From the NCBI GenBank assembly GCA_038373885.1, contig JAWZYV010018300.1, positions 248,001 to 312,000 on the forward strand: DNA of 64,000 bases. Direction: 5' to 3'. This stretch comes from Cheiracanthium punctorium (lineage: Eukaryota > Arthropoda > Arachnida > Araneae > Cheiracanthiidae). Position numbers and translations under genes: made by a program. Under the pieces are notes generated by a model. It was not told the origin of the DNA, searched no databases, and worked only from the letters and a program-made list of their open reading frames with translations. Of the stretch, positions 30,000 to 43,200 are shown in pieces (the first letter of the stretch is position 1; each line of letters opens with the position of its first letter).

Positions 30000-32400
30000 A
30001 AATCAACCCAACTCTGGAATTTTTTCATGCGTTAGTGCTGCCATCTATGAATAAGATATTGTAAAATGTATAGCTTCTTCTTTTAATTCAGAGAGGACAC
30101 CACCGTAGGTTGCTGTAGATTAAAAAATGTGTATGGTATTTATTAGTCTATTTCGGATTTCTCTCTAATTTTGTTTAGAAGCAGTCTTCCAATTTGTACT
30201 TAGTTTTTAATGGCAACAGTGTATTTAGAAGAAGATTTCAATAATTTCTGTTTATTTAATTTTCTGAATATATTACCCTTAAGGTTTACATTTAGTATCT
30301 TCTTCCATAAATTCTACACTTTTTGTGGGAACTGCAAGTGTCCACCAAGCAATTCTTATTCTTAGAGCTCCGCAAAAATCTGGAGACACATAGGTAATCT
30401 TACAAGAGATTTCACAGAGTAGAATGAGTTAAGACAACTCGGTATCACATAGGAAGATTGGATAAAACATTTTTAAAACACAAGAAAGAATGCGTCTTTA
30501 CCGTTTCTTCCAAGCCCAATCCAGGCTTTTTTTCCTATTTATGATCTACCTCTTTTAGTTATGTGTGTGTGTTCCACTGTTTTTCCTATTATGCCCCCCT
30601 TCCTTACCCTCTGAGGTCGGAGCCCCGTTATTCAGTGGTAGTTACGGCCTTGTATAAGAGCCATTGTATCGTAAAAAATTCTTTCCGATGTTTTGAGTAC
30701 TGCTTCAGGGCCTCAATATTTTCTGTTACGCCAGTGTTCCTTTGGAAATATTTATTGGCGTGAGAAAAAAAAAAAAAAATCATCTACTTTCCCCTTAGTA
30801 ATGATGCCGAGAACTAACCAGATGGCTTGCGATCTTTTTAGTTGTCAGTACTTCCGTACACACTTAAACACACGTTACTAAAAGTAAAGAAGTATCTAAT
30901 TATTAAGCTCAGTTCCCATGAGAGAACCCAAAGTGAAGCAGCGACGACCTTGGTCATCGCTTGGGAGGGTGACAAGACTTTTGTGGAACCGTGTACTCTA
31001 AAGGGCGCTGGTAAAATCTGTTCTTGGCTTCTATTACTTCCATTTTCAAACTGCATCTCTAGGAGTGCCGATCGAGGTGAATTGGATGGTCTACTGGACA
31101 CCCCATAATGAAATGGTCAGCATACCCGGTCCTGCAGTGGTCAAGCCCACTGGTGTGGTCACGGGGGGACGCCGTCCCCCCACTTTTTTTCAGGGGGTCG
31201 CCGATTTTGCTTGTTTAAAAAAAAAAAAAAAGACTGTAACTTAATGAGTAATAGAAGTAAATTTCAATTTTAGCCTTTAAATAAAAAAATATGAATGATT
31301 AAATTATCAACCATGTAAATGTGAATAAATTTGTTTTAAATTATAATTTTTAAAATCCTGCCTAGAATTTACATGCTTTAAAATCACAACATATAATTTG
31401 AGAGAAAAGTCAGATTGATTTTCAGACAATTTATTTCTAAAAACTTGAGCACGGGCAAGGTAGTACAGCAAGTTTAAAATTCTGTTTCAAAGCTTCAGTG
31501 CTCCACGTATTATCCTCCCGCCCTCTAAATAAATAAATAAATAATATACGAAATATATCAATGTTTATTATTCAACTGAAACAAAACAATCATGTTTTAA
31601 TCACGTGACAGCGCGATAAGTTTGTTCATTGGAAGCATTCTGGGGACTGAACTGGCAACCTGAAAAACGTTCGATTCGAACTCGATCGCGTGCGTTTCAC
31701 TTGAATCTCGCCATAATCCTGCGATAATTTTGTTTTTGAAAAACGTAATTCAAATTTTTCACATTATCAATACTTTCAGCAAATGATGAAAATGTCCGAC
31801 GCCATTTTGAATGCAAACGTGAACACTTCGAACCAAGTTTTTCGACACACTTCGCGCAACATTGTTGGTGATATTGACGAAATTTCTTTAGTTATGCTAG
31901 CAGGAATTCTCTGCGAAGTACAAACAATCGTATTTCAGTCTTAGAATAGTTGCTACATTCGTCAGATTTAAGGGTAAAAAGAAAAACCAATGGGTATTAA
32001 TTTTTAAATTGATCACCCTCTACAATCGGTATCATACAATCATATAAACTTACATCCAAGGCGGCCAGCTTCGCCACCCCATATACGTTACTGTCCTTTA
32101 TACTCAGTGCAGTGTTAACTAAATTTCTGATGAGTTAACTAATTCAATGAAAATCATGTTTCTTTGCTTTAACAGTATTTGTCATTCAATTTATTTAGGT
32201 CAGGGTTGCTACACATTTTGGGTGTAAAGTCGATGTTGAAACAGCAAATGGCTAAAATGTGTTTCAGCGCAACACATGTGACATTTTTTTGATGGGTAAT
32301 TAATGTGCCAAGTATTGCAATTTCGATATTTTAAAGCTGGGAAAAAGTCCGAAAGATCTTGCATTTTTGTGTATCCATTATTGTTGTTTTGTAATCTAGC
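30000..32400. other. Intergenic region, no gene recognised
   Basis: It contains overlapping short ORFs on both strands at 30,838-31,108 without homology that I recognise, a cggggggacgccgtccccccac palindrome near 31,158-31,183 and an A15 run near 31,220. Base composition shifts here from CpG-poor to CpG-richer. No splice-supported exon was found. Confidence 0.35.
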
Positions 32401-32410
32401 TACTGCGTGA

Positions 32411-32722
32411 CATAGGCTTGCTTCATTGGACATCATTGAACTGTTATATTGGATTTTCGCACATGCGTTATTGTTATTGCACTAATTTTTATATCTAGCT
32501 GTTGCCATTCGCAGCGTGGAAATATCGTCGATCCTGGCACCGCGTACGTTGGCGTATTATATAAGTAGATATGCTTGCTCCATTTGGCGTCATTGAACTG
32601 CAAATTTGGATTTGCGCACATGCGTTATTGTTATTGCACTAGCGTTTACATCTAGCTGTTGCCGTTCGCAGCGTGGAAACATCGTCGATTTTGGTACCGC
32701 ATGCGTTAGCGTATTATTATAT
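32411..32722. repeat. Two-copy tandem repeat, 157-bp unit
   Basis: gcacatgcgttattgttattgcacta...tctagctgttgcc(a/g)ttcgcagcgtgg...gcgt(a/t)ag/ttggcgtattat recurs at a spacing of 157 bp (acatgcgtt at 32,461 and 32,618). The copies differ by scattered substitutions. Its function is unknown. Confidence 0.8.
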
Positions 32723-33173
32723 AAAAAAATATCGTGAAATGTGTGAAACTACTATTTCGCTTTTAATGGCAAAAGAAAAGGTCTAATTATTACGTAAAAT
32801 CATGCATCTTTCAATGTTGTTTAAGGTCATCCAGCTAAATGTTTTGGTCTAAATATGGAAGCCGGGCCACCTGATGATGTCGAAGAATTTCTCCAGTTAC
32901 TTTATTTCGTCCAGTGCAGAAGATAGCTGATGCCATCTTCGCGTATTCATTTTTCTATGCACGAATCGTTATTAGAATCTGTTATATGTCGATCGTAGCG
33001 ACATGTAAATTTCGGCCAAGAGGGGTGACGCTTTCCAAGTCGCTGCGTCACAAACGACTTACATGTTTAAGTGATTCAGATAATTTATTTAACTCGATTA
33101 CGACGCTCTTTATCCAAAAATCGCTTTTGATTACAGTAATACGGTTTATCATAAAGTGTTCACTTCAGTCAAA

Positions 33174-33460
33174 CCGTTGCCTACGTAATACTTACACAAG
33201 GCCGGGAAAAGGTCGTGTTTTTCAGCAATAAAACGGGCGAAAATTTAGTTCACTAAAATGACCGTTGAGGGCGCTTTTATGACCCTTCAACATTTGTGTT
33301 TTACCGCTGTTTGAATGTAAACAATGAGTTTTCGAGACGTTTAAACATGTTAATAAAGCAACGATGAGTACTTATAGGACCAAAAAGCGCCATCTACATT
33401 TTCCCCAGTTTTGAAAGCCGCATTTCCCGGCCTTGTGTAGTATTATGTAGGCAACGGTAA
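33174..33460. mobile_element. MITE with 36-bp terminal inverted repeats
   Basis: The left arm ccgttgcctacgtaatactt-acacaaggccgggaaa pairs with the right arm tttcccggccttgtgt-agtattatgtaggcaacgg with two or three mismatches. The total is about 287 bp, non-coding. It lies just beyond the inferred 3' end of the vein-like gene. Confidence 0.8.
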
Positions 33461-33563
33461 AGCAGAACAAGAGTGGTCCGCTGTTGGCAAGGTGTGTATA
33501 GCAAGAGAGAAAGAGACATGGAAAGAACAAGTTGCTGTAGATTTATACATAAAGCAAGTTAGC

Positions 33564-33569
33564 TTTATT
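33564..33569 (-). terminator. Candidate polyadenylation signal of the vein-like gene
   Basis: On the minus strand AATAAA (CAATGAATAAAGC) lies about 625 bases after the inferred stop at 34,194. It is a plausible 3' UTR end, but other weaker signals exist and no transcript evidence is available. Confidence 0.4.
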
Positions 33570-34193
33570 CATTGTGATACACAAAAACCACTGCTCAGTA
33601 TGAATTTTATAATACAATCAATAAATACTTTCAGCTTTGCAATTGTGTGTAACGGACTGAAATGTGTGTTTTCACAGTCATCAATCACTTTTAGTTCCAA
33701 ACACCGAATCAGTTCCCGTGAGTGTTTTACCCACAATGCACTCTTCTCGATGAGAGACGCCGACTCGAAGTATCGTTTCATTCATCCGTTGGTCACGTGA
33801 CACAAACAGAAGTTCGATGAATTTCCTGATGAACAGTTTTTTCAAATGACAATCCAAAAAGAAAAAAAAAATAAGTTAAACTGTACGAAACATTGAAACA
33901 GGAAAAGAGGGAAGGGGGCGGGATAAAGCAGTTTTTGTTTTTTTTGCAAAGCGACGACACTTCTGCAGTTCGTTGGTACGCAAGGGGTTGAGAAATTCTG
34001 GTCCTGTTCAGTTTTTTTTTTCCCTGTTGAAACAGACTCTTTCTTCAACGTAGCTGTCGCTGTGCCTCACAAGCTGAATCATAGCCGTGGCATAATGATG
34101 CTGCTGCGCTGTGTACAATGTTGATATATATATTTTACAGGAGTCGAGACCAGCTCGTATCACACGAATTATGCTATCTGACTAGCAGATGTT

Positions 34194-34213
34194 TCACTTC
34201 TTCTTGAATTCAA
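34194..34213 (-). CDS. vn: Candidate last coding exon of vein-like gene
   Basis: A very strong minus-strand acceptor (CTCTTTTTCTCTTTTCAG) is followed by TT GAA TTC AAG AAG AAG TGA. Joined to the phase-1 donor at 40,897 it gives I-E-F-K-K-K then stop. A short basic tail right after the EGF domain would make the ligand secreted and not membrane-anchored, as in vein. The evidence is splice consensus, phase and stop only; the coding part is too short for homology. Confidence 0.5.
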
Positions 34214-37200
34214 CTGAAAAGAGAAAAAGAGTTTTAATATCATGAATTGCACACATATGCAGGGCGGTTATGATTAAACTTCCCCTACTATAAAGCATTT
34301 CGACGAGAGCCTAGCCCCACTGCAACAGGTCTCCAACCCAGCTTCTGCGTGGCAGCTTTGGGTTCTCGTATTGTATTTCAATAAGAAAAACCCGATTTTC
34401 AATTTTCCAAAAAAAGTATTAAATATTTTGGATAATATTGATATTGCTGTTCTCGTGTTCACGGATAGACGATTGCACTATCCAGAGAAATAGGTGCTAT
34501 TGTCCCCGAGGGGATTGGATTTCTGCCTGTCGATTTCCTAATTTTGAACCGAGTCCAGATGAAGGACCAGCCACTACCTGAAATTGACACCCCCAGAGGT
34601 ATCGGTTGAACATGGAAGGCATTGGAGTCACGATGGATTTTTCGTGCACCATTTGGATAATGTAATAGGCTGAATTTGTGAAGCCAACCTTCGACTTTCA
34701 TTTTCCAGAGTCATTTTTATGTTTTGTAGTGATTAAGGATAGTTAAAAATACCCTTTTTCTGGGTTGACTACAATAGGAAAACATTGGGAGAATCTGCGC
34801 AGAAAGGATGTGCAATCAGCTGTCACTCCGATAACGTCATTTAAACGTAGCGTCGAAATACTCTATAAACAGCATTCTGGCAGTTCAAACGGGTCTGCCG
34901 ATTGCCACCAGATTCGGTTTACGGAACTATACAAGAGATGCGCTCAAGCAAGACTTTATTTAAAGTTTAGTTTGAAAAATGTGCACTAGGTGGCACTTTG
35001 CAAGGTGAATTCAGCTCAAAATATGATCCAAATTAATTGATTAATGCTCAAAAACTCTTTGCATAAATGTTGAGTTGCTTTTACATTTCGAAAGAACTGT
35101 TTCCGTTGCTGAACTTGCTGCTTTTTAAATGCAAAGCGCCTGCCCATTTTAAATTTTTTTTTTTTTCGAAATTCCTTGTGCGCATCTCAAGTACAGTCTA
35201 TATGCCAAAATTTCAGTCTGTTCACCCGTTTTTTGCAAAAGATTTAACATAATATATTTTATTTAAAAATAGAGATAGAAATGAAATTTTTTGTCCACTA
35301 CACAAATTATACACACGCTATATCTCATATTTAAATAAAAATGATTACTTTGATTTATAAATTACTTTTTAAGAACTAATTAAGTTTTTTATATGTCTCT
35401 ACGAAGTTTTTTGAACAGTATGTCTATTTGGTACACTTTTCTAAAAAGCTATTGAGTCATCTTAAAATTCGGTTTGGTATCAGAAAACATGTTATCTGAG
35501 AATAATGAAAAGAAATTTTAATTTTGGCTGAAATGAAATAAAATTAAAAATATTCTAAAAAGTTTTAAAATGTCCTTTAAAAAAGCATCTGTGGACAGCA
35601 AGCTCGTTTCTGTTTTTATCGTTCTATTTTTAAGGAAAAATGGTACATATATGCTATGCACAGGCATGTAATTTATGATGTGTGAAAAATTCTGGAATAA
35701 CATTTCACTGGAGAGAGGTTTTTTTTTCACTAATTTTAAAACTTACTTTTTATAAATGAAGAATATTCCAATGTATCCACATTCACTAAGCTTCCGCGAT
35801 ATTTTTCTTTTTTACTCCGATAGGGTTTGTAATGCGTAGGCTGTCAGTAAAATTTGCTTGTAGCTTACAATTATCACTCGCCAAATAGAGCGATATAGCA
35901 CAAATCTGGCTTCCCTTTTCATTTCCGTGCCACAAGTCACATGGTTTATCTTTTCCTATCTTTCCCAAAGAGTTTTGAATGGTAATGCGCTGTCTAGTAT
36001 ATTCTACTCTCTGGTCGGTACATACAGATGTTCTCACAAAACTCGTCAAAATGAGTCACGATTGGTCAAAATGGATAGTACGTAAAAATATATACAACAA
36101 GAAGTCACACTCAGAAGCTTATCATGGCCAATTTAAAAATGGTCAAATTTTGAACACTGATATTATGATGCACACATCATTTTAAACAGTTTACGTGACA
36201 GTACGTCAGTAGCATGATAAACATCGATAGCAATCGATGCATATTTATCGCAAGTTAAGGGGACAGTTCAGTGAAATGTTTTCGCTATATCTCACGAAAT
36301 ACATGCCGTATGATTGAAATGTCGGTACTAAATTGTCCACAGTAAAATAAATTATAATTTAGAATTTAAAAAAAAAAATCGATTTTTTTGGCCGTATTTC
36401 AGTGAACTGTCCCCTCAAATCACTGGAAAACCCACGGTTAGATACACAAACCGGAACCACAAACACTTTGTTAGAGAAAGCGTTAAAAAAAAAGAGAAAA
36501 GCTTAAAGAGTTTGTTAATATTCAAAATCCCAAACACAATGTTAATGCTCCATGCCCAACACACTCGTCAAAAAGTATGCACAAGCTTACCCCTTGTGTT
36601 TTTATCTACCCTGCAGCGAGCGAGGTGAGGGTCTCGGTTCGTGGGGAGGCCTTCAGCGCATCTACAGGCGAGGGACCAAAAGGAAAGAAAAAACAAAACA
36701 TTAAAATTCGAGGATGAAATGCAACGCGTATATGCCTTAACCCTTTGAGGCGCAACCCTTTCCCAATGCTGAAAAAAAGGGCAGCCGTTGCCATCGCTCG
36801 ACTTAACTACCAGCAAGATGGCGGACGATCGAAACGTTCATCGCGTGCCACAGATCTAGAGACCCTTTTTTTGACGCAGCTTCTAGGCTCTGTCTAGGCT
36901 GTGCTCGCGCACAGCCAGCTGCGTCAAAAAAGGGTCTCTAGATCTGTGGCACGCGATGAACGTTTCGATCGTCCACCATCTTGCTGGTAGTTAAGTCGAG
37001 CGATGGCAACGGCTGCCCTTTTTTCAGCATTGGGCGATCGATCCAGCTGTTCTCGCATTCTTCCAGTTTCAGCAGATGTCATGCTTCAAAAAGAATCGTG
37101 ACCATTTTTTGACGGAAAGGACGTGCTAAAAGTAAAGGATTCCGTGAGCTATGCACCGCACTATTTTATAGAATTCAATCTATCTTCGTGACTGCACCAG

Positions 37201-40200
37201 TCAAAACGTCAGAGTGGTGTTCCAGAGCGGATCACTGCGCCTTAAGGTACCCTTTAGCGCAACCTTTCCATGCTGAAAAAAGGCAGCGTTGCCATCGCTC
37301 GACTTAAAGTACCAGCAAGATGGCGGACGATCGAAACGTTCATCGCGGGCCACAGATCTAGAGACCCTTTTTTGACGACAGCTGGCTGTGCCCGCGCACA
37401 GCCAGCTGTCGTCAAAAAAAGGGTCACCTCGACAGCTATGCAGCGTCCCATCGAGCTTGCATACTGTTCATGAAGCGTTTGATCGAGGCTTTCGATCGTC
37501 CGCCATCTTGCTAGTAGTTAAGTCAAGCGATGGCAACGGCTACCCTTTTTTCAGCATTGGGCAATCTATCCAGCTGTTCTCGCATTCTTCCATTTTTCAG
37601 ATGTCAGTGCTGTTAAAAATAATCGTGACAATTTTTTTGGCGGGAAATGATGTGCTGAAAAGTAAAGGATTCTCGTGGAGCTATGTCTCCCGCAACTATT
37701 TTTATAGAAATCCAATCGATTCTTCGTGACTGGCAACAGTCAAAACGTCAGAGTTGAGTGTTCCCAGAGCGGGAACACTGCGCGTTAATGAGTTAACGCG
37801 GAAAAATAAAACTCTAGACTGACTCCACTAGACTCCGAACACCTGATCGCGAACGAGCGTCCGTCCGTAGGCCCTAATGTATAATAATTCTTTTTTGTAG
37901 CCCTGTACAAAATCTGCAAATTCTGCACACACCAAAATGCATACAGGTAGTGTGACGGTGACTTATAACACGCATACCGTAACACTGATAGGTCTTTCAC
38001 AGGGACAACAGAACTTGGGCTGTGACTAAAGTAATTATGCTTTAGTGCTTGATTGGCTTAGGACTGTTCTTTGCAAAGACGCAGTAGCAACGATTGTAGT
38101 GTAAAGAACAGTGATATATCTTCTATATAAATAAAATTAGACTTTTGTCTGTACATTTCTTGGAATTCAAAAATTTTGCGATTTCTATCCGTTTCAAGCA
38201 CCCGGGAATCCGATGCGACCCTCAAAAAAAGTTTGTCTGTCTGTCATTCTGTCGTTCTGTCGTTCTGTCCTTCTGTCATTCTGTTCGTGACGCTTTTTTT
38301 GTTTAAGCATCACGTAAAAACGACTGAAGCGAATGATATGAAATTGGGTGTCATGATAGGTGGTCACTCAACTTAAAACATAGGCGTCGAATTTTTAAAA
38401 AAATTCATTAGATTTTCAGATTTTGCGAAAATCCTGTCAAATTGCGTAAATTTGTGTTCGAGCATCACGTAAAAACGACTGAAGCGAATGATATGAAATT
38501 GGGTGTCATGATAGGTGGTCACTCAACTTAAAACATAGGCGTCGAATTTTTAAAAAAATTCATTAGATTTTCAGATTTTGCGAAAATGGTTTCGAACTGC
38601 GTAAACTTGTGTTCGCACATCACGTAATAACTGCAAAGGTGAAAAACTGATATTTGGTGAAATGATAGGTGGTCACTCACCTTAAACTATAAGCATCTAA
38701 TTTTAAAAAATCGACCAGATTTCGAGATTTTGCGAAAATCGTTTTAAAATGCTGAAATTTTGTTCCAGCATCACGAAATAAAGACTGCTGGGAATGAAAC
38801 GAAATTGGGTGACATGATAGGTTGTCACTCAACTTAAATTCTAGGCTTCCAATTTTTCAAAGATGTTGATTAGATTTTGAGATTTTGCGAAAATTATTTC
38901 AATATGCGTAGATATTCGTTCGCGCATCCCATAATTGCGACTAAAGCGAATGAAATGATATTACTTAGTGACTCTCTAACCTGCAATATTTTAACAATAC
39001 ATAAAAACGATAACTTCGCTTTCTTTACTTTGGCAACATACTCCATCCATTCTGTGTACTCCTAGAGTGCTGACGAAAGTTCTTGCTTTTTGGAAATTTG
39101 CATTCACTAACCCGTCAAGGACGGGTACTTCAGCTAGTAAGTAAATAAAGTAAATAAATTTTAGTGATACAAAATAGTGATTAAAGTAAATAAGCTTTCG
39201 TGCTTGATTGGCTTTGAACTATTCTTTGCGGAGAAGCGGCAGAAACTGTTCTCTTTTTGTGCCCGTCAGTGTGTGGCCCCGAAAAATTTGTTGCATTTTT
39301 GACTGAAGCCGGAAAGCAACGATGGCCACAGAAGAGGGAATTTAGCGTCTTTGCAACCATGGAATTAAACCATTCGTACAACGTTACTGTAAAAGCAAAT
39401 AAGGTTGTGTTGGAAAGTGTTTTATAATAGATGAGTGCGCTCGTCGCGATTTAGCTTCCTCTATGGAGATCGAAACATGATTTTTGAACTTTTTTTCGCA
39501 ACAAAAATTGGTGAAAGATTTTTAATTTTCGCCTTAAAAGTTGCCGCGCCTTTAAAAAAAGAAAAGAATTTTTAAGAATGTGCTTCTAAGAAATCATGCA
39601 GCTTTAGAACAGATTTTTTGAAGAATTCAACTGAGATAGAGACACAAATTTAGACTGTCTCTTTACAAGCCTGAAGAATGGTCTAATATAAACGGTGAAC
39701 CTATAACAGATCCGAAATATTCAGGTAAAATTCTCAAACATACGGCATTTTGCAATGTTTCTCTGAAGCGGATAGCTTTTTGGTCCATTTTTGAAGGCAA
39801 TTCTCATGCTTAAAATTTTTTATCGAAAGTTGCATAAGCAGCAACCGGGTTCGTGTTCCATCGCGCGGCTGTCCTATAACGGTCTGGAGTTTTGGTAGGT
39901 TTTCTCCAGATGTAACGTGAATACGCGTTAGAACCCCATAGAAAGTCCTCCGACCAAGGCATCCTCCAACGTAGGCAGATCGCCCTAGCGTAGTATTGCT
40001 ATAATCACACGGAACATCCACTGTTTAACATCGCTGGTTTATTTTAAAAGCTGTTAAGTCCTGAGACGCCTATCACTTTTGAAAAGAAACAGCAACCTTA
40101 AGTAAGGAAAAAAAAAAACTATATTGAGGGTCTAAAAGCATTCATTCATCTTTAAAAAAATTAGATTATAAAAAAATATTCTAGAGATATTTCATTTTCC

Positions 40201-43200
40201 GTGAAAATAATATCGTCTGAAATACAAAATGCTCAGGACGCACAAAAGTTCCACTTCATAGATTTTTATTTTGTTCATTTTTTTATTACTTTCATTTAAA
40301 AACTCACTTTTATGCTCCTAAAGTGGTCACCGGTTTCTCGGTTAGAACTGTTTTGAAAAGATGAGACTACTGAATATAGTTGAGATAAGCGAGTGATGTT
40401 CTAAGAAAGTTTTTCTTCTATGAATGAATAAAATTGAATGATACAGATTTAGAATATTTTGACGCCTTACTAAACGAAGCTTGCTATCACAAGTTCGATT
40501 TCTTTAAATAAATTAAGTTATGACGGAACGAATTTTTACATCTGTATCAATTCCTTAACAGTAAAACTTGAAAAAAAAATTAAATAGAATAATGAAAAAA
40601 TAAGAATAAAAATAAAAATTAGATATATAGAATTTGCCTACGTACTTTATTTACGAAGCACAGAAATCATACATAATATTAATTTTTTAATGGTTTTAAA
40701 TACTAAATATTTCTGTTGCGTATATACCAGTACATTACTTAAAAAAATTCTTAGTCACATAAATTTTTAAAAATTACACATGAAAAATAAGCAGCTGAGG
40801 AACTGAATTTTATCCAAAATGAAATCGCCAATTACTAAACTACTAGTAATCTGAATTTATGTTCGGAATTAGGTATGAGCACACGAAAATACTTACTACT
40901 CAGAGTAGATATGGCTTTGCTTTCACATCGCTGTCCTCTGTATCCCTCTGCACATCTGAAAAAGAAAAGAGTAAATTAAAATTTGAAACACTTTCATATT
41001 TTAAATACGCACTAAAGGGCTGTATATTGAAAGCGTATCATAATCCATGCACCGTCCCTATTTTCTTTCCTTATTCAATTAAGTTGGAAAGTGTATACTT
41101 ATTCATGAGTGTGCCGTATTTTTCTCCCTTGTTCCATAAAACATACCTTTGGAATCGAAATCTGCATTAAAATCGCCTACTAAAACTGTGTTAGAATTTT
41201 TGTCAAACATATTCTAACTACACTTCACCCTAATAAACAGTGTTTGGAATGTGTATCGTAATTCATGAGTGTATCATGTTTGTCTTTCTCGTTCCACAAA
41301 ATACTTCTTCAGAACTGAAATCTATTAAAATAACCTACTAAAACTGTGTAACAGTCTTCGTCAGGTATGTTATAACTATACTTCACCTCTATAAATACTG
41401 TTTGGGAAGTGGAAAGTGTATCATAATTCATGACCGTACCATATTTTTCTTCCCTATCCCATAAAACAGTCATTTGGAATTGTAATTTATATTAAAATCG
41501 CTTACTAAATCTAATTTACAATCTTCATCAGGCCTATTTTAACTGTATTTCTCCTTTTGTAATGAACCGTCGCGTTTTCCAGTTTTTTTTTTTGGCGATA
41601 AATCGTCGAAAATTGTAAACCTTGGCAACTTTCAACATTTTGTTCTTCCACCCCGCCACCGCTCTATGCACCGTTTTGTCACATTTGAAAAGTGCTAGTA
41701 TGCAGATTTTGATGAGAAAACCGAATTTGACATTCTCTAAATTGACTTAAGAGTTTTTGAGACACATTTCAACATGTGCATGTGCATGTATGTATGCTCG
41801 TATATGTGCATGTGCAATCCATTTTAACCAACCGTGAGTGTATTTTGATTAGTTTTTCCCCTGACGTCTGTGTGTATACGTATCTACCTACGTAACTTGC
41901 ATATCTCAAAACTGTTAGTCGAAGAAAGTTGGAGTTTCATATTTGAGATTGTTGCAACACCTTGTTGTGCACCTCCCTTTTTGGTTCCGATCTACGTGGA
42001 TAGTTTATTAACCGGGTCACCCAAAAGAATTTCAGTACATAAAAGTCTATAGGCATCTTCAATATACAGGGTGTTTGGAAACTCATGAGCAAAAATTTAA
42101 GGGGTGGTACTTTGAGCCAAGATGGTTCAGAATAACATAGCAAAGTGGGGCCAGAAACGTCGTCCTCATGTACCAGTTAATAATCATTTTGAAATAATAG
42201 TGACCTTTTTGACTATGGTTCTTCAAAAACTAATGTATCTTTCACAAAAAGCACTTGATTAAAATTGATTGATTTTTAAACTGATTATTAACAGGTAAAT
42301 GAAAAGAACGTTTCCAACCTCACACCTATGTGATTCTAAACTTGTCTTTGTTTCCTCTACCACCCCTTAAATTTTTGCCCATGAGTTTCGAAACACACTG
42401 TATTATGCCGATTGTCAGTCACTGTTTGAGCCATGCCTAAAATCTCGCTAACTGTCATCGACATCGCCGAGTTTTGCTCAAATATTGCCAAATTTGACGA
42501 CAAAAATAATTACGTATTTCGCATAACTCGAAACTTTTAGGTATTGAGATTTTGTATTTAGAACTATTGAGAACTATTTAACACACAATTTTGCTTTTTT
42601 TTTTTTTTTTTTTTGGTTGCAATCGACTGTGTCATTTATTTACAAAGAATGGGTCGAATTAATTAATGTAAAAGTTCCTATTTTACTTCCATGAAATGGA
42701 TGGATATATGTCAATCTTCTAACTAACCGCTCCCACCTACAAACTAACTGCCCTCCCCCTCACCTTCGACAAAATTGCATTAATCACGAAAGTGTTGAGA
42801 AAGAAAATTGTCACGAAAGGTTCACAAATTGGACTTTTGGCAAAATAAAACTTGTATCATTTCTTTCTCCAATAAAGCAAACGTTTGCTGTATTGGTAAT
42901 ATTAATGACTATGTCATTTTATCTCTCATCCCCTTTATTGAAAATTGTCCAAAATATGTGTCCCAAAAAATATGTCCCAAATGTGTCCAAATGTGCGACA
43001 TAATTTTACATGTATTTAAATACTATTAGTTCACAACAGCTTTAATCTATTGTTACAATATTTTGCAAGCTGTAAAATATGCATCACATATATATTTTTC
43101 TATAAATAGGTGACAATCATAAACATTTCAACATAGGGTTACAAGGCGAAATACACGAAAGAGGAGAGATAAAATGACATAGTCAATTAATAACGTTTTA

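Noticed and set aside
30838..31108. Overlapping 87- and 88-codon ORFs on both strands
   Set aside because: Mirror-image frames in a CpG-richer repeat-like block, no splice context, no recognisable domain.
33492..33800. 102-codon plus-strand ORF
   Set aside because: It overlaps the inferred 3' UTR of the minus-strand gene, has an opposing minus ORF and no recognisable domain.
35786..36049. 87-codon minus-strand ORF
   Set aside because: It is part of dispersed repeat B; the second locus (48,705-49,050) does not keep the frame.
37254..37729. Several ORFs of 65-113 codons
   Set aside because: They are frames through the hairpin of the foldback MITE and recur with stops in other copies.
38150..39120. 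CRISPR-like array
   Set aside because: Units are diverged tandem repeats inside a Helitron in a eukaryotic genome; there are no unique spacers of constant length.
39734..40021. 95-codon minus-strand ORF as a ligand exon
   Set aside because: No acceptor/donor pair in the needed phase and no sequence resemblance to neuregulin or vein tails.
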